From Ensifer sesbaniae (GTDB lineage Bacteria; Pseudomonadota; Alphaproteobacteria; Rhizobiales; Rhizobiaceae), in assembly GCF_013283665.1 (NCBI RefSeq), contig NZ_JABEKU010000001.1, forward strand, positions 2,983,137-3,047,136: a DNA stretch of 64,000 bases, in the 5' to 3' direction. Below the pieces are notes generated by a model. It saw nothing but the letters and a program-made list of their open reading frames with translations. It did no database searches and was not told the DNA's origin. The stretch's first letter is position 1; the number at the start of each line of letters is the position of its first letter. Shown here in pieces: positions 16,858 to 24,499 of this stretch. A program made the translations under genes and the position numbers.

Positions 16858-17436
16858 ATGAACAGACGCATCCTGATCGCTGCGGCGGCGCTGGCGGCTT
16901 CGGCCGCACCCGCCTTCGCCCATCTCAATCCGGCCGAACACGGCTCGCTTGCCGCCGGCTTCTCCCATCCGCTTCTCGGTGTCGACCACATCCTGGTCAT
17001 GGTCGCCGTTGGCCTCTGGGCCGCCCAGATCGGCGGCCGCGCCTTGTGGGTCGTGCCGACGGCCTTCGTCGCCATGATGACGGCGGGCTTTGTGCTGGCA
17101 GTGGCCGGCGTCACACTCCCCTTCGTCGAGCCGGCAATTCTTGCTTCCGTGGTGGCGCTCGGCCTGCTCGTCGCCATGGCCGTGCGTCTCGACACGGCTG
17201 CATCGGCAGCAATCGTCGGCGTCTTCGCCCTCTTCCATGGGCATGCGCATGGCGGCGAACTCGGCAGCGCCGGCGCGCTTGCCTTCTCGGCCGGCTTCAT
17301 CGCCGCCACTGCGGCTCTTCACGCGGCGGGCATCGGCCTCGGGGTCGCGCTTCGGCACCTTTCCGGCAACGGCCTGCTGGCCCGCATCCTCGGCGGCCTC
17401 ACGGCCCTTGCCGGCGCCGCCCTGATCTTCGCCTGA
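16858..17436 (+). CDS. HupE/UreJ family membrane protein
   Basis: 192 residues from the ATG at 16858 (upstream in-frame ATGs give no signal). A signal peptide ends at APAFA-HLNPAEHG. Then the family signature HPLLGVDHILVMVAVGLWAAQIGG and the His-rich FHGHAHGGE lie between about six membrane helices. HupE/UreJ proteins are putative nickel (or cobalt) permeases, normally linked to hydrogenase or urease genes. Neither is present nearby, so the metal here is unknown. The 240 nt upstream contains no riboswitch that I recognise. Confidence 0.85.
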   Translation: MNRRILIAAAALAASAAPAFAHLNPAEHGSLAAGFSHPLLGVDHILVMVAVGLWAAQIGGRALWVVPTAFVAMMTAGFVLAVAGVTLPFVEPAILASVVALGLLVAMAVRLDTAASAAIVGVFALFHGHAHGGELGSAGALAFSAGFIAATAALHAAGIGLGVALRHLSGNGLLARILGGLTALAGAALIFA

Positions 17437-17472
17437 TCTTGGATCACCCGGAGAAGGGCAAATGGCGGGCCA

Positions 17473-17575
17473 CTGCATGTCTCCTTAAATCGACCTCGAT
17501 TTAAGGACGAAGACATGCAGCAATCAAAGTCCTACACTGACCCTTGCGCGTCTGATAAGACGCGCGGCGCTGTAG
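17473..17575. repeat. Rhizobial intergenic mosaic palindrome, near-complete copy
   Basis: Blocks in order: CTGCATGTCTCCTTAAATCG paired with CGATTTAAGG...ACATGCAG, a spacer, then GCGCGTCTGATAAGACGCGC (a 7-bp hairpin stem) and GGCGCTGTAGG. It lies between hupE (+) and queF (-), which are convergent, and could fold in either transcript. Confidence 0.75.
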
Positions 17576-17591
17576 GCCCGCCATTTTCGAT

Positions 17592-18056
17592 TCAGCCGCG
17601 ACCGCGATAGGTCGGCACGCCCTGGTCGGGCAGCCACAAGCCTTCCGGCGGCTTGCCGGTCTGCCAGAAGACGTCGATCGGGATGCCGCCGCGCGGATAC
17701 CAATAGGCGCCGATGCGAAGCCAGCGCGGCGAAAGCAGCGAAACCAGCCGGTTGGCGATCTCGATCGTGCAATCCTCGTGGAAAGCGCCGTGGTTGCGGA
17801 AGGAATGCAGGAACAGCTTCAGCGACTTCGATTCCACCAACCACTCGTCCGGCACATAGTCGATGACGATATGAGCGAAATCCGGCTGGCCGGTCATCGG
17901 GCAGAGCGAGGTGAATTCCGGCGCGGTGAAGCGCACCAGATAGTCCTTGCCCTGGTTGCCGCTCGGCACCCGTTCCAGCACCGCCTCTTCCGGGCTTTGC
18001 GGTAGATCGACCTTCGCGCCCAGTTGCGAAAGGCCGGATACGTCGGTCTTGCTCAT
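17592..18056 (-). CDS. queF: NADPH-dependent 7-cyano-7-deazaguanine reductase
   Basis: 154 residues from the ATG at 18056 ([10 protein letters not shown]); the open frame extends to 18113 but adds no domain. This is the single-domain (YkvM-type) form that reduces preQ0 to preQ1 in queuosine synthesis. The active-site Cys52 in [13 protein letters not shown] and the following Asp59 are intact, and the NADPH-binding [15 protein letters not shown] is at about 80-94. I see no preQ1 riboswitch upstream. Confidence 0.94.
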   Translation of the reverse strand: MSKTDVSGLSQLGAKVDLPQSPEEAVLERVPSGNQGKDYLVRFTAPEFTSLCPMTGQPDFAHIVIDYVPDEWLVESKSLKLFLHSFRNHGAFHEDCTIEIANRLVSLLSPRWLRIGAYWYPRGGIPIDVFWQTGKPPEGLWLPDQGVPTYRGRG

Positions 18057-18207
18057 TTGCTTGTTGCTCCGTGAGAACATTTGCGCATCAGCGTGATCGG
18101 TTCTGGCTCGCACCGCGCCGACCCGCCTCGTTTGCGGCCCTTAAATCAGAACTGCCTTAAGAAGGAAACCTTCTTGCGGTTCAAGAGAAATATGGCCGTT
18201 TGTGTTT

Positions 18208-19134
18208 TCAGTGGCGTGCCGACGTCGTCTTGACGCGCACGCCGTGCGCCTTTTCACCTTCCGGCTCCACATGGATCGCGATCCTGGCACCCGGATGCAC
18301 CGCGCGGATCGCATCCTCAATCCTGTCGCAGATATCATGCGCCTCGCCGACCGGCATAGCCTCCGGCACGACCATGTGGAAATCCACGAAGATCGCAGGG
18401 CCAGCCTGGCGGGTCTTGAGGTCATGCACGCCGAGCGATCCCTTGGCATTGGCCGCGATCGCCTGCTTGATCGCCTCTTCCTCTTCACCCGAAACCGCCC
18501 GGTCCATCAAGCCGTCGATCGAACGGGAGATGACCTTCCAGCCCTGGAACAGGATGTTGCAGGCAACGACCACCGCCAGCAGCGGGTCGAGGATCGCGTA
18601 GCCGGTGGCGATGGCGAGAACAAGGCCGACGAGCACGCCGGCCGAGGTCACCACATCGGAAAGGATATGGTGGCCGTCGGCGCTGAGCGCAGGAGAGCGA
18701 TGGCGCGCGCCGGCGCGGATCAGCACATAGGCCCAGAAGGCGTTGATGACGCCGGCGACGAAGTTGATCGCGAGCCCGAGCGCCGGCGCCTCGAGCAGCA
18801 CCGGCGACAGGATCGCCGGCACCGCCTCCCAGACGATGAGCAGTGCCGCGACGACGATCAGCACGCCTTCGATGACGGCCGAAAAATACTCCGCCTTGTG
18901 GTGACCGAAGGGATGCCCCGCATCGGCGGGCTTTGCCGCATAGCCGATCATCGCATAGGCGATCACCGCCGCGATCACGTTGACCGTCGACTCCAGCCCA
19001 TCGGACAGAAGCGCGACCGAACCGGTCAGCCACCAGGCGAGCAACTTCAGGCCGAGCACGGCGAGCGAGAGTGCTATGCCCCAGAAGGCCAGTCGGAGCA
19101 CGGTACGGTTTTCGGTTCCAGTCGTCATTCTCAT
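18208..19134 (-). CDS. Cation diffusion facilitator family metal exporter
   Basis: 308 residues with six membrane helices, the CDF order SDGLESTVNVIAAVIAY (helix 2), FGHHKAEYFSAVIEGVLI, and GHHILSDVVTSAGVLVG (helix 5). The C-terminal metallochaperone-like domain has VDFHMVVPEAMPVGEAHDICDRIEDAI. The metal-site positions are consistent with Zn/Fe antiporters of the FieF/YiiP type, but specificity cannot be fixed. Transcribed alone. Confidence 0.9.
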   Translation of the reverse strand: MRMTTGTENRTVLRLAFWGIALSLAVLGLKLLAWWLTGSVALLSDGLESTVNVIAAVIAYAMIGYAAKPADAGHPFGHHKAEYFSAVIEGVLIVVAALLIVWEAVPAILSPVLLEAPALGLAINFVAGVINAFWAYVLIRAGARHRSPALSADGHHILSDVVTSAGVLVGLVLAIATGYAILDPLLAVVVACNILFQGWKVISRSIDGLMDRAVSGEEEEAIKQAIAANAKGSLGVHDLKTRQAGPAIFVDFHMVVPEAMPVGEAHDICDRIEDAIRAVHPGARIAIHVEPEGEKAHGVRVKTTSARH

Positions 19135-19180
19135 TCCTCATGCAGATGCAAACGAGTTGCAAACGCAAGCCCATTCAAAC

Positions 19181-19217
19181 GCAAAACCGCCCGCGCGAAT
19201 TTTCGCGCAGGCGGTTG
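19181..19217 (-). terminator. Rho-independent terminator of the MFS gene
   Basis: Two stacked perfect stems (AACCGCC with GGCGGTT outside, GCGCGAA with TTCGCGC inside). On the minus strand they end in TTTTGCG, 34 nt after the MFS stop. Confidence 0.8.
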
Positions 19218-19250
19218 CTGGAGACCATATGAGGGATTAAACGCCGCTTG

Positions 19251-20825
19251 TCAAAGATTGGTTCGGCTCGACCCGATTTCGCCGAGCGGCACGGTATCGA
19301 AGGGCATCGCATCGGCGTCGCCTTCGTCGCCGCTTACAGCCTCTCCGCCGCGGCCGACGAAAAGGAACACGACGACAGCCGTCAGCACGGTCACTCCGGT
19401 CAACAGCCAGAGCAAGGTGCTGAATGCGTCGCCATAGGCTTGCAGCAGGGCCGCATTCGATGTCTGAGGCGAGAGCAGCGCCGCGTCCGCCACATTGCCT
19501 GTTACCATGCGCTGCGCCATCGAGACGGTATTTTTGCCGGCCTCTGCGCCCAGGTTGGAGGCCGTGAGGGCCGAAAGCACCGCGGTGACCACCGCCAGCG
19601 CCACCCCCTCACCGGCAACGCGCGTGGTGCTGAAGATCCCGGTCGCCATGCCGGCGCGCTCCTTCGGCACGACGCTGACGGCAAGCCCGTCCATCAGGCC
19701 CCAGGGCAGACTGATGCCAAGGCCGATCAACAGCAGAGGCGCGAGCAGCGTGACCGGCTCGGAACCCACCGGAAACCGGCTCAGCCAGAACAGGCCAGCC
19801 GCCGAGAGCAGCAATCCTGCCCCGCAGATCGCGGCCGGCGCGAACCAGCGCGTCAAGAGGCCGGCAACGATCGGCAGGATCAAGAGGGGTGCGGACATGG
19901 CGATCATCATCCGCCCGCCGGCTACCGCGCTCATGCCCTCGATCCCGATGAAGCGCACTGGCAGCAGGATGAGCAAAACGACGAAGCCATAAGCCGGAGC
20001 CGCCGCGAGCAGTTGCACGCCAACGAAGCGCGGGTAACGGAAGAGCGTCAGATCCAGCATCGGCCGCGCTACCCTCTGCTCGATCTGCCAGAACGCCAAG
20101 AAGAAGAGCACCGCTGCGGCGAGCATCGCGATCACGAAGGGATGGCTCCAGCCGCTTTCCGGCCCCTGAAGGATCCCGAAGGTGAGGCACGTCAGCGCGG
20201 CCGTGAAGCGCGCGGCACCCCTCCAGTCGAGACCGGCAGCGTCCGGATCGCGCGTTTCGCGCAGGAACACCGCGCCGAACGCCAGCGAGACGCCGGCCAG
20301 TGCGACGACGAGCACGAAGATCGCCGGCCAGCCGAAGACCTCGACCATGAGGCCGGAGGCGATCGGGCCAAAGGCAAGGCCGACGCCGAAGCTGGCGCCG
20401 ACGAGGCTGAAGGCCCTGACCCGCTCGCCTTCGTCGAACTGCTGGGCGAGCGAGGCCATGCCGCCGGAAAACGCCGCAGCCGCCCCGATGCCCTGAAGCG
20501 CCCGCAGAGCATCGAACCAGACGATATCACCCGCGAAGGCCAGGCAGATCGAAAACAGCAGGAAGGCGGCAAGGCCGCCAAGGAACACGCGCTTGCGGCC
20601 GAAGCTGTCGGCCATTGCCCCCGCCGCCATCAGCGAACTGCCGAATGTCAGCATGAAGGCATTGGTGACCCAGTTGAGCGCAATCGGGTCGACACCCAGG
20701 CTACGGCTGATCGCCGGCAGCGCCACGGCCGGTCCGGTGAAGGTGAGCGGCATCGCCGCGGCCGCACAGCAAACGGCCAAAAGCACGAAGCGGCGTTCGT
20801 GCGCATCTCGGATTTCTTCTCTCAT
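19251..20825 (-). CDS. MFS transporter, DHA2 (14-helix) type
   Basis: About 524 residues from the ATG at 20825 (MREEIRDAHERRFV); ATG 20834 is an equally possible start, while the extension to 20936 reads into the regulatory region. MFS motif A is seen as MADSFGRKRVFLGGLAAF, and motif C as GASFGVGLAFGPIASGLMVEVFGWPAIF. Length and spacing fit the 14-helix EmrB/QacA drug-exporter family. It is divergent from a LysR regulator 175 nt away, which probably controls it in response to an unknown compound (inference). Confidence 0.85.
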   Translation of the reverse strand: MREEIRDAHERRFVLLAVCCAAAAMPLTFTGPAVALPAISRSLGVDPIALNWVTNAFMLTFGSSLMAAGAMADSFGRKRVFLGGLAAFLLFSICLAFAGDIVWFDALRALQGIGAAAAFSGGMASLAQQFDEGERVRAFSLVGASFGVGLAFGPIASGLMVEVFGWPAIFVLVVALAGVSLAFGAVFLRETRDPDAAGLDWRGAARFTAALTCLTFGILQGPESGWSHPFVIAMLAAAVLFFLAFWQIEQRVARPMLDLTLFRYPRFVGVQLLAAAPAYGFVVLLILLPVRFIGIEGMSAVAGGRMMIAMSAPLLILPIVAGLLTRWFAPAAICGAGLLLSAAGLFWLSRFPVGSEPVTLLAPLLLIGLGISLPWGLMDGLAVSVVPKERAGMATGIFSTTRVAGEGVALAVVTAVLSALTASNLGAEAGKNTVSMAQRMVTGNVADAALLSPQTSNAALLQAYGDAFSTLLWLLTGVTVLTAVVVFLFVGRGGEAVSGDEGDADAMPFDTVPLGEIGSSRTNL

Positions 20826-21000
20826 GCCATCCATCCGTTCAAGCAAGGAAGATACCCATGCAGGCTTCGTGGAAGCCTCCGGCTGAAGATCGCTATCGCA
20901 TGAGTATCGTTGACCGACGCAGGATAGTTTCGACATAATCCGATAAAAACCGGGCGACCACGCCGGTCAGACAGGAAGAAAACGCTCGAATGGAGAGACC

Positions 21001-21927
21001 ATGGATCGCTTGAGCGGATTGACCGCCTTCGTGCGCGCCGCCGATCTCGGCAGCTTCGTCGCCGCCGGGCGCGTGCTCGGATTGTCCGCCTCCGCGGTCG
21101 GCAAGGCCGTGACCAATCTCGAAAGAGAACTCGGCGTCCGCCTGCTGCAGCGCTCGACGCGCAGCATCAGGCTGACCGAAGAGGGGCGCCTCTTTCACGA
21201 GCGCTGCCGCCGCATCCTCGATGATCTCGACGACGCCGAGGCTTCATTGGCTCAGGCCGTGGCCATGCCGCGCGGACGGCTGCGCGTCAGCGTTCCGATC
21301 GTCAGCTACCATCTGCTGCTGCCGGTGCTGCCGGAATTCGTGCGGCGCTACCCCGAAGTCGAGCTCGACCTCGATTTCAACGATCGGATCGTCGATCTGA
21401 TCGACGAGGAAATCGATGTCGCCATCCGCAGTGGCATCCTGCCGGATTCGCGGCTGATGACCCGGGCGCTGCGACCGTTCCAGCTGCTGCTCTGCGCCGC
21501 CCCCGCCTATCTCGATGAGCATGGTACGCCCGAATGCCCGCGCGATCTCGACGGACACCATGCGGTCCGGTTTCGCTTTCCCAACAGCCGGAAGCTGCAG
21601 GAATGGCCGATCGAACTGCCATCAGGCGGACCCGAACCGCACATCAAGACGGTGCTCAACTGCAACAACATGGAAGCTCTGCGTGGCGCCGTCCTCAGTG
21701 GACTCGGCATTGGCTGCATGCCGGATTTCCTGGCGCGCAGTCCCCTCAGCGAAGGCAGGCTTCGCACCGTGCTCGACGCCTATCTCGATGCCCCCGGCCA
21801 GTTCCATATCCTCTGGCCGTCGAACCGCCACCTTTCCCCGAAGGTTCGCGTCTTCGTCGACTTCCTGAGCGAGCGGCTCTTCGCCGATCGCTGCGAGAGC
21901 GTGCCGGCGATGGAGGCGGCGCGGTAG
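21001..21927 (+). CDS. LysR-family transcriptional regulator
   Basis: 308 residues. The N-terminal winged helix is MDRLSGLTAFVRAADLGSF followed by LSASAVGKAVTNLERELGVRLLQRSTRSIRLTEEG, and the periplasmic-binding-like effector domain follows (LRVSVPIVSYHLLLPVLPEF, then GIGCMPDFLA). The divergent MFS exporter gene is the likely target, as is usual for LysR pairs. Effector unknown. Confidence 0.9.
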   Translation: MDRLSGLTAFVRAADLGSFVAAGRVLGLSASAVGKAVTNLERELGVRLLQRSTRSIRLTEEGRLFHERCRRILDDLDDAEASLAQAVAMPRGRLRVSVPIVSYHLLLPVLPEFVRRYPEVELDLDFNDRIVDLIDEEIDVAIRSGILPDSRLMTRALRPFQLLLCAAPAYLDEHGTPECPRDLDGHHAVRFRFPNSRKLQEWPIELPSGGPEPHIKTVLNCNNMEALRGAVLSGLGIGCMPDFLARSPLSEGRLRTVLDAYLDAPGQFHILWPSNRHLSPKVRVFVDFLSERLFADRCESVPAMEAAR

Positions 21928-21931
21928 GCGC

Positions 21932-21968
21932 AAGGAAAAGGCGCCGCCTCTATCGCAGAGGCAGCGCC
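21932..21968 (-). terminator. Rho-independent terminator of trpE(G)
   Basis: Stem GGCGC-C-GCCTC / GAGGC-A-GCGCC. On the minus strand it is followed by TTTTCC, about 60 nt after the trpE stop. It overlaps the 3' end of the LysR transcript on the other strand. Confidence 0.75.
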
Positions 21969-22029
21969 CCCGATGGTTTGCTGGGTGTCGTCTCCGCCTT
22001 CTTCCACCTGAAAGCGGAAAGCCCCGCGG

Positions 22030-24219
22030 TCACGCGGCCTTGATCTTGGCGCGCTTGGCAAGGTGCGCCACGACGTTCTCGATCATCCGCATGCCGGCGT
22101 CGCCACCGAGCGTCATGATCGATTCCGGATGGAACTGCACCGCGGCCACCGGTTCCTTCGTGTGCTCGATGCCCATGATCGTGCCGTCTTCGCTTTCGGC
22201 GGTGATCATGAAATCACGCGGCAGGCTCGACGGATCGGCGAAGATCGAGTGGTAACGGCCGACGGTCACTTCCTTGCCGAGGCCGGAGAAGACGATGCCG
22301 GGTTCCAGCACGCGGATGCGCGACGGCTTGCCGTGCATCGGGATCGCGAGCTGGCGCAGGTCCCCGCCATAGGCTTCGGCCAGCGCCTGCAGGCCGAGGC
22401 AGACGCCGAAGATCGGCAGGTCGCGCGCCCGCGCCTTCTTGATCGTCGCCTTGCAATCGAAGTCTTTCGGATTGCCCGGTCCAGGCGAAAGCACCACGAG
22501 GTCCGGCTTGACGCGATCGAAGATCTCTTCGGCCACCGGCGTGCGCACCGTCGTGACCGTCGCACCCGTCTGGCGGAAATAATTCGCCAACGTGTGAACG
22601 AAGCTGTCTTCGTGATCGACGAGCAGGATGTTGACGCCGGCGCCAACCGCCGCAACGTCGCGGCTTGCCTTGGCGCTGTTGGCGGATTTCGCGTCACGAA
22701 TGGCAGCGATCATGGCGGAGGCCTTCAGTTCGGTTTCGGCTTCTTCTTCTTCCGGGTTTGAATCGTAGAGCAGCGTCGCCCCTGCCCTCACCTCGGCAAT
22801 GCCGTCCTTGATGCGGATCGTACGCAGCGTCAGGCCCGTGTTCATGTCACCGTTGAAGCCGACCATGCCGATGGCGCCACCATACCATGCGCGCGGGCTC
22901 TTCTCATGGCTTTCGATGAAGCGCATCGCCCAGAGCTTCGGCGCACCGGTGACCGTCACCGCCCAGGCATGGCTCAAGAAGCCGTCGAAGGCGTCCATGT
23001 CGTCGCGCAGGCGTCCTTCGATATGATCGACCGTGTGGATCAGGCGCGAATACATCTCGATCTGGCGGCGGCCGATGACCTTGACGGAGCCCGGCACGCA
23101 GACACGGCTCTTGTCGTTGCGGTCGACGTCCGAGCACATGGTGAGTTCGGATTCGTCCTTCTTCGAGTTCAAGAGCTTCAGGATCTGTTCGCTGTCGGCG
23201 ATCGGGTCGTCACCGCGCTTGATCGTGCCGGAGATCGGGCAGGTTTCGATGCGGCGACCGGAAACGCGCACGAACATTTCCGGCGAGGCGCCGACGAGAT
23301 ATTCCTGGTTTCCGAGGTTGATGAAGAAGGAATAGGGCGACGGATTGATCGCCTTCAGCCGGTTGGAGATCTCCGAAGGCTTGCTCTCGCAGCGCTCATA
23401 GAATTTCTGGCCGGGCACCACTTCGAAGAGATCGCCGCGGCGGAAGCTCTCCTTCGCCTTGACGACGAGCTCGGCATATTCGCCGGGACGATGGTCGCCA
23501 TGCGGCGGGATAGTGTCGACCGTCTGGAACGGTTCCGGCGCAATCTCGTCCGCCTTGCCTTCGGTGGTGCGGCCATCCTTGGCGAAGTCATAGCGGTCGA
23601 TCCAGGCCTTGGCGGCATAGTGGTCGACGACCAGAATTTCGTCTGGCAGGAACAGCACCATGTCGCGCTGGTCGTCCGGGCGCTTGAGCTTCAACTCAAT
23701 CGCATCGAACTGGAAGGCGAGATCGTAGCCGAAGGCACCATAGAGGCCGAGGCTCGCATCCTCGGCCGAATGGAAGAGATTGGTGACGGCGCGAAGCACG
23801 CTGAACACCGTCGGTATCTTCGAGCGCTCTTCCTCGGTGAAGACACGATCCGGTTCGTTGATCGTCAGATCCAGGCGACGGCTGGTCGAAGCGCCGAGCG
23901 TGACGTCGGAAACGGTCTTCAGATGCTCGGCGATGATCGACAGCAGCACTTCGCCGCGGCCGTTATAGGCCTCGATCCAGAGCGAACGGCCGAAGGAGGA
24001 GATGCCGAGCGGCGGATCGACGACGGCCGTGTCCCAGCGGGTGTAGCGGCCGGGATATTCATAGTTGGAGGAAAACACCGCGCCGCGGCGTTCATCGAGC
24101 TTGTCCACATAGCTCGCAATCGCCTGGCCATAGGAAGCTTCGCGCCGCCTGCGCGTCACCACGATGCCGCCTTTGGTGGTGTAGCTCTCCGCTCCGTCTT
24201 CGAGAATTACCGTTGCCAT
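22030..24219 (-). CDS. trpE(G): Anthranilate synthase, fused TrpE-TrpG
   Basis: 729 residues from the ATG at 24219 ([13 protein letters not shown]) with GGAGCGAGGCG upstream. It makes anthranilate from chorismate and glutamine, the first step of tryptophan synthesis. The N-terminal TrpE domain carries [18 protein letters not shown] and [12 protein letters not shown]. The C-terminal class-I glutamine amidotransferase domain carries the catalytic Cys in [15 protein letters not shown] and the His-Glu pair in FHPESIMT. This fusion is characteristic of rhizobia. Expression is governed by the trpL attenuator just upstream. Confidence 0.96.
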   Translation of the reverse strand: MATVILEDGAESYTTKGGIVVTRRRREASYGQAIASYVDKLDERRGAVFSSNYEYPGRYTRWDTAVVDPPLGISSFGRSLWIEAYNGRGEVLLSIIAEHLKTVSDVTLGASTSRRLDLTINEPDRVFTEEERSKIPTVFSVLRAVTNLFHSAEDASLGLYGAFGYDLAFQFDAIELKLKRPDDQRDMVLFLPDEILVVDHYAAKAWIDRYDFAKDGRTTEGKADEIAPEPFQTVDTIPPHGDHRPGEYAELVVKAKESFRRGDLFEVVPGQKFYERCESKPSEISNRLKAINPSPYSFFINLGNQEYLVGASPEMFVRVSGRRIETCPISGTIKRGDDPIADSEQILKLLNSKKDESELTMCSDVDRNDKSRVCVPGSVKVIGRRQIEMYSRLIHTVDHIEGRLRDDMDAFDGFLSHAWAVTVTGAPKLWAMRFIESHEKSPRAWYGGAIGMVGFNGDMNTGLTLRTIRIKDGIAEVRAGATLLYDSNPEEEEAETELKASAMIAAIRDAKSANSAKASRDVAAVGAGVNILLVDHEDSFVHTLANYFRQTGATVTTVRTPVAEEIFDRVKPDLVVLSPGPGNPKDFDCKATIKKARARDLPIFGVCLGLQALAEAYGGDLRQLAIPMHGKPSRIRVLEPGIVFSGLGKEVTVGRYHSIFADPSSLPRDFMITAESEDGTIMGIEHTKEPVAAVQFHPESIMTLGGDAGMRMIENVVAHLAKRAKIKAA

Positions 24220-24264
24220 TCGCCTCGCTCCGTAAAAGCCCGGTCCTTGAGCGGCCCAAACATG

Positions 24265-24296
24265 AAAAAAGCCGCCTCGAAATCTCCGGGCGGCTT
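24265..24296 (-). terminator. trp attenuator (terminator hairpin of trpL leader RNA)
   Basis: An 8-bp perfect stem AAGCCGCC / GGCGGCTT with a 12-nt loop and a U-run on the minus strand. It lies between the trpL stop and the trpE start, so termination here would release a leader RNA of roughly 110 nt. Confidence 0.9.
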
Positions 24297-24331
24297 CATC
24301 TCTCAATCACGCATGACTGGTCAAGGCCGCT

Positions 24332-24376
24332 TCAGCGAGCCCACCACCAGATCGAAATGTTGCGTGCGTTTTCCAT
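24332..24376 (-). CDS. trpL: trp leader peptide (14 residues, three consecutive Trp)
   Basis: ATG 24376 to TGA 24334-24332, encoding MENARNISIWWWAR. Three consecutive TGG codons precede the attenuator stem. This closely resembles the S. meliloti leader peptide peTrpL as I remember it (same ISIWWWAR ending). When Trp-tRNA is scarce the ribosome stalls at these codons and prevents the terminator from forming. In S. meliloti the released RNA (rnTrpL) and the peptide are also reported to act in trans; whether that holds here is inference. Confidence 0.92.
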   Translation of the reverse strand: MENARNISIWWWAR

Positions 24377-24385
24377 GGGCGAAAG

Positions 24386-24413
24386 TGTTAGCGTGGGTTT
24401 ATGCCACGCGCAA
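24386..24413 (-). promoter_or_regulatory. Predicted trpL promoter with spacer palindrome
   Basis: On the minus strand -35 TTGCGC (24408-24413), a 16-nt spacer and -10 CTAACA (24386-24391). The -10 ends 9 nt before the trpL ATG, so the transcript would have almost no 5' leader. GCGTGG (24391-24396) and CCACGC (24404-24409) form an inverted repeat that spans the spacer and touches both boxes, and could be an operator or chance. Confidence 0.6.
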
Positions 24414-24447
24414 GCGGGAAAGCGACGGCAATTGCGGCGGTTGCGGC

Positions 24448-24476
24448 AAAAAAAGAGGCGACCCTTGCGAGCCGCC
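24448..24476 (-). terminator. Terminator of the haem receptor gene
   Basis: On the minus strand GGCGGC pairs with GTCGCC (one G-U) and is followed by TCTTTTTTT, 24 nt after the receptor stop and upstream of the trpL promoter. Confidence 0.75.
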
Positions 24477-24499
24477 CGACTGGAGTTGATCCGATACTA

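Noticed and set aside
17592..18200. preQ1 riboswitch upstream of queF
   Set aside because: The 150 nt before the start contain no preQ1-like hairpin followed by an A-rich tail that could pair with its loop.
19248..20903. A 551-codon open frame antisense to the MFS transporter, rich in Glu/Arg/His
   Set aside because: The minus strand encodes a full 14-helix transporter with MFS motifs. The plus-strand product is the low-complexity mirror image expected of a hydrophobic gene read backwards.
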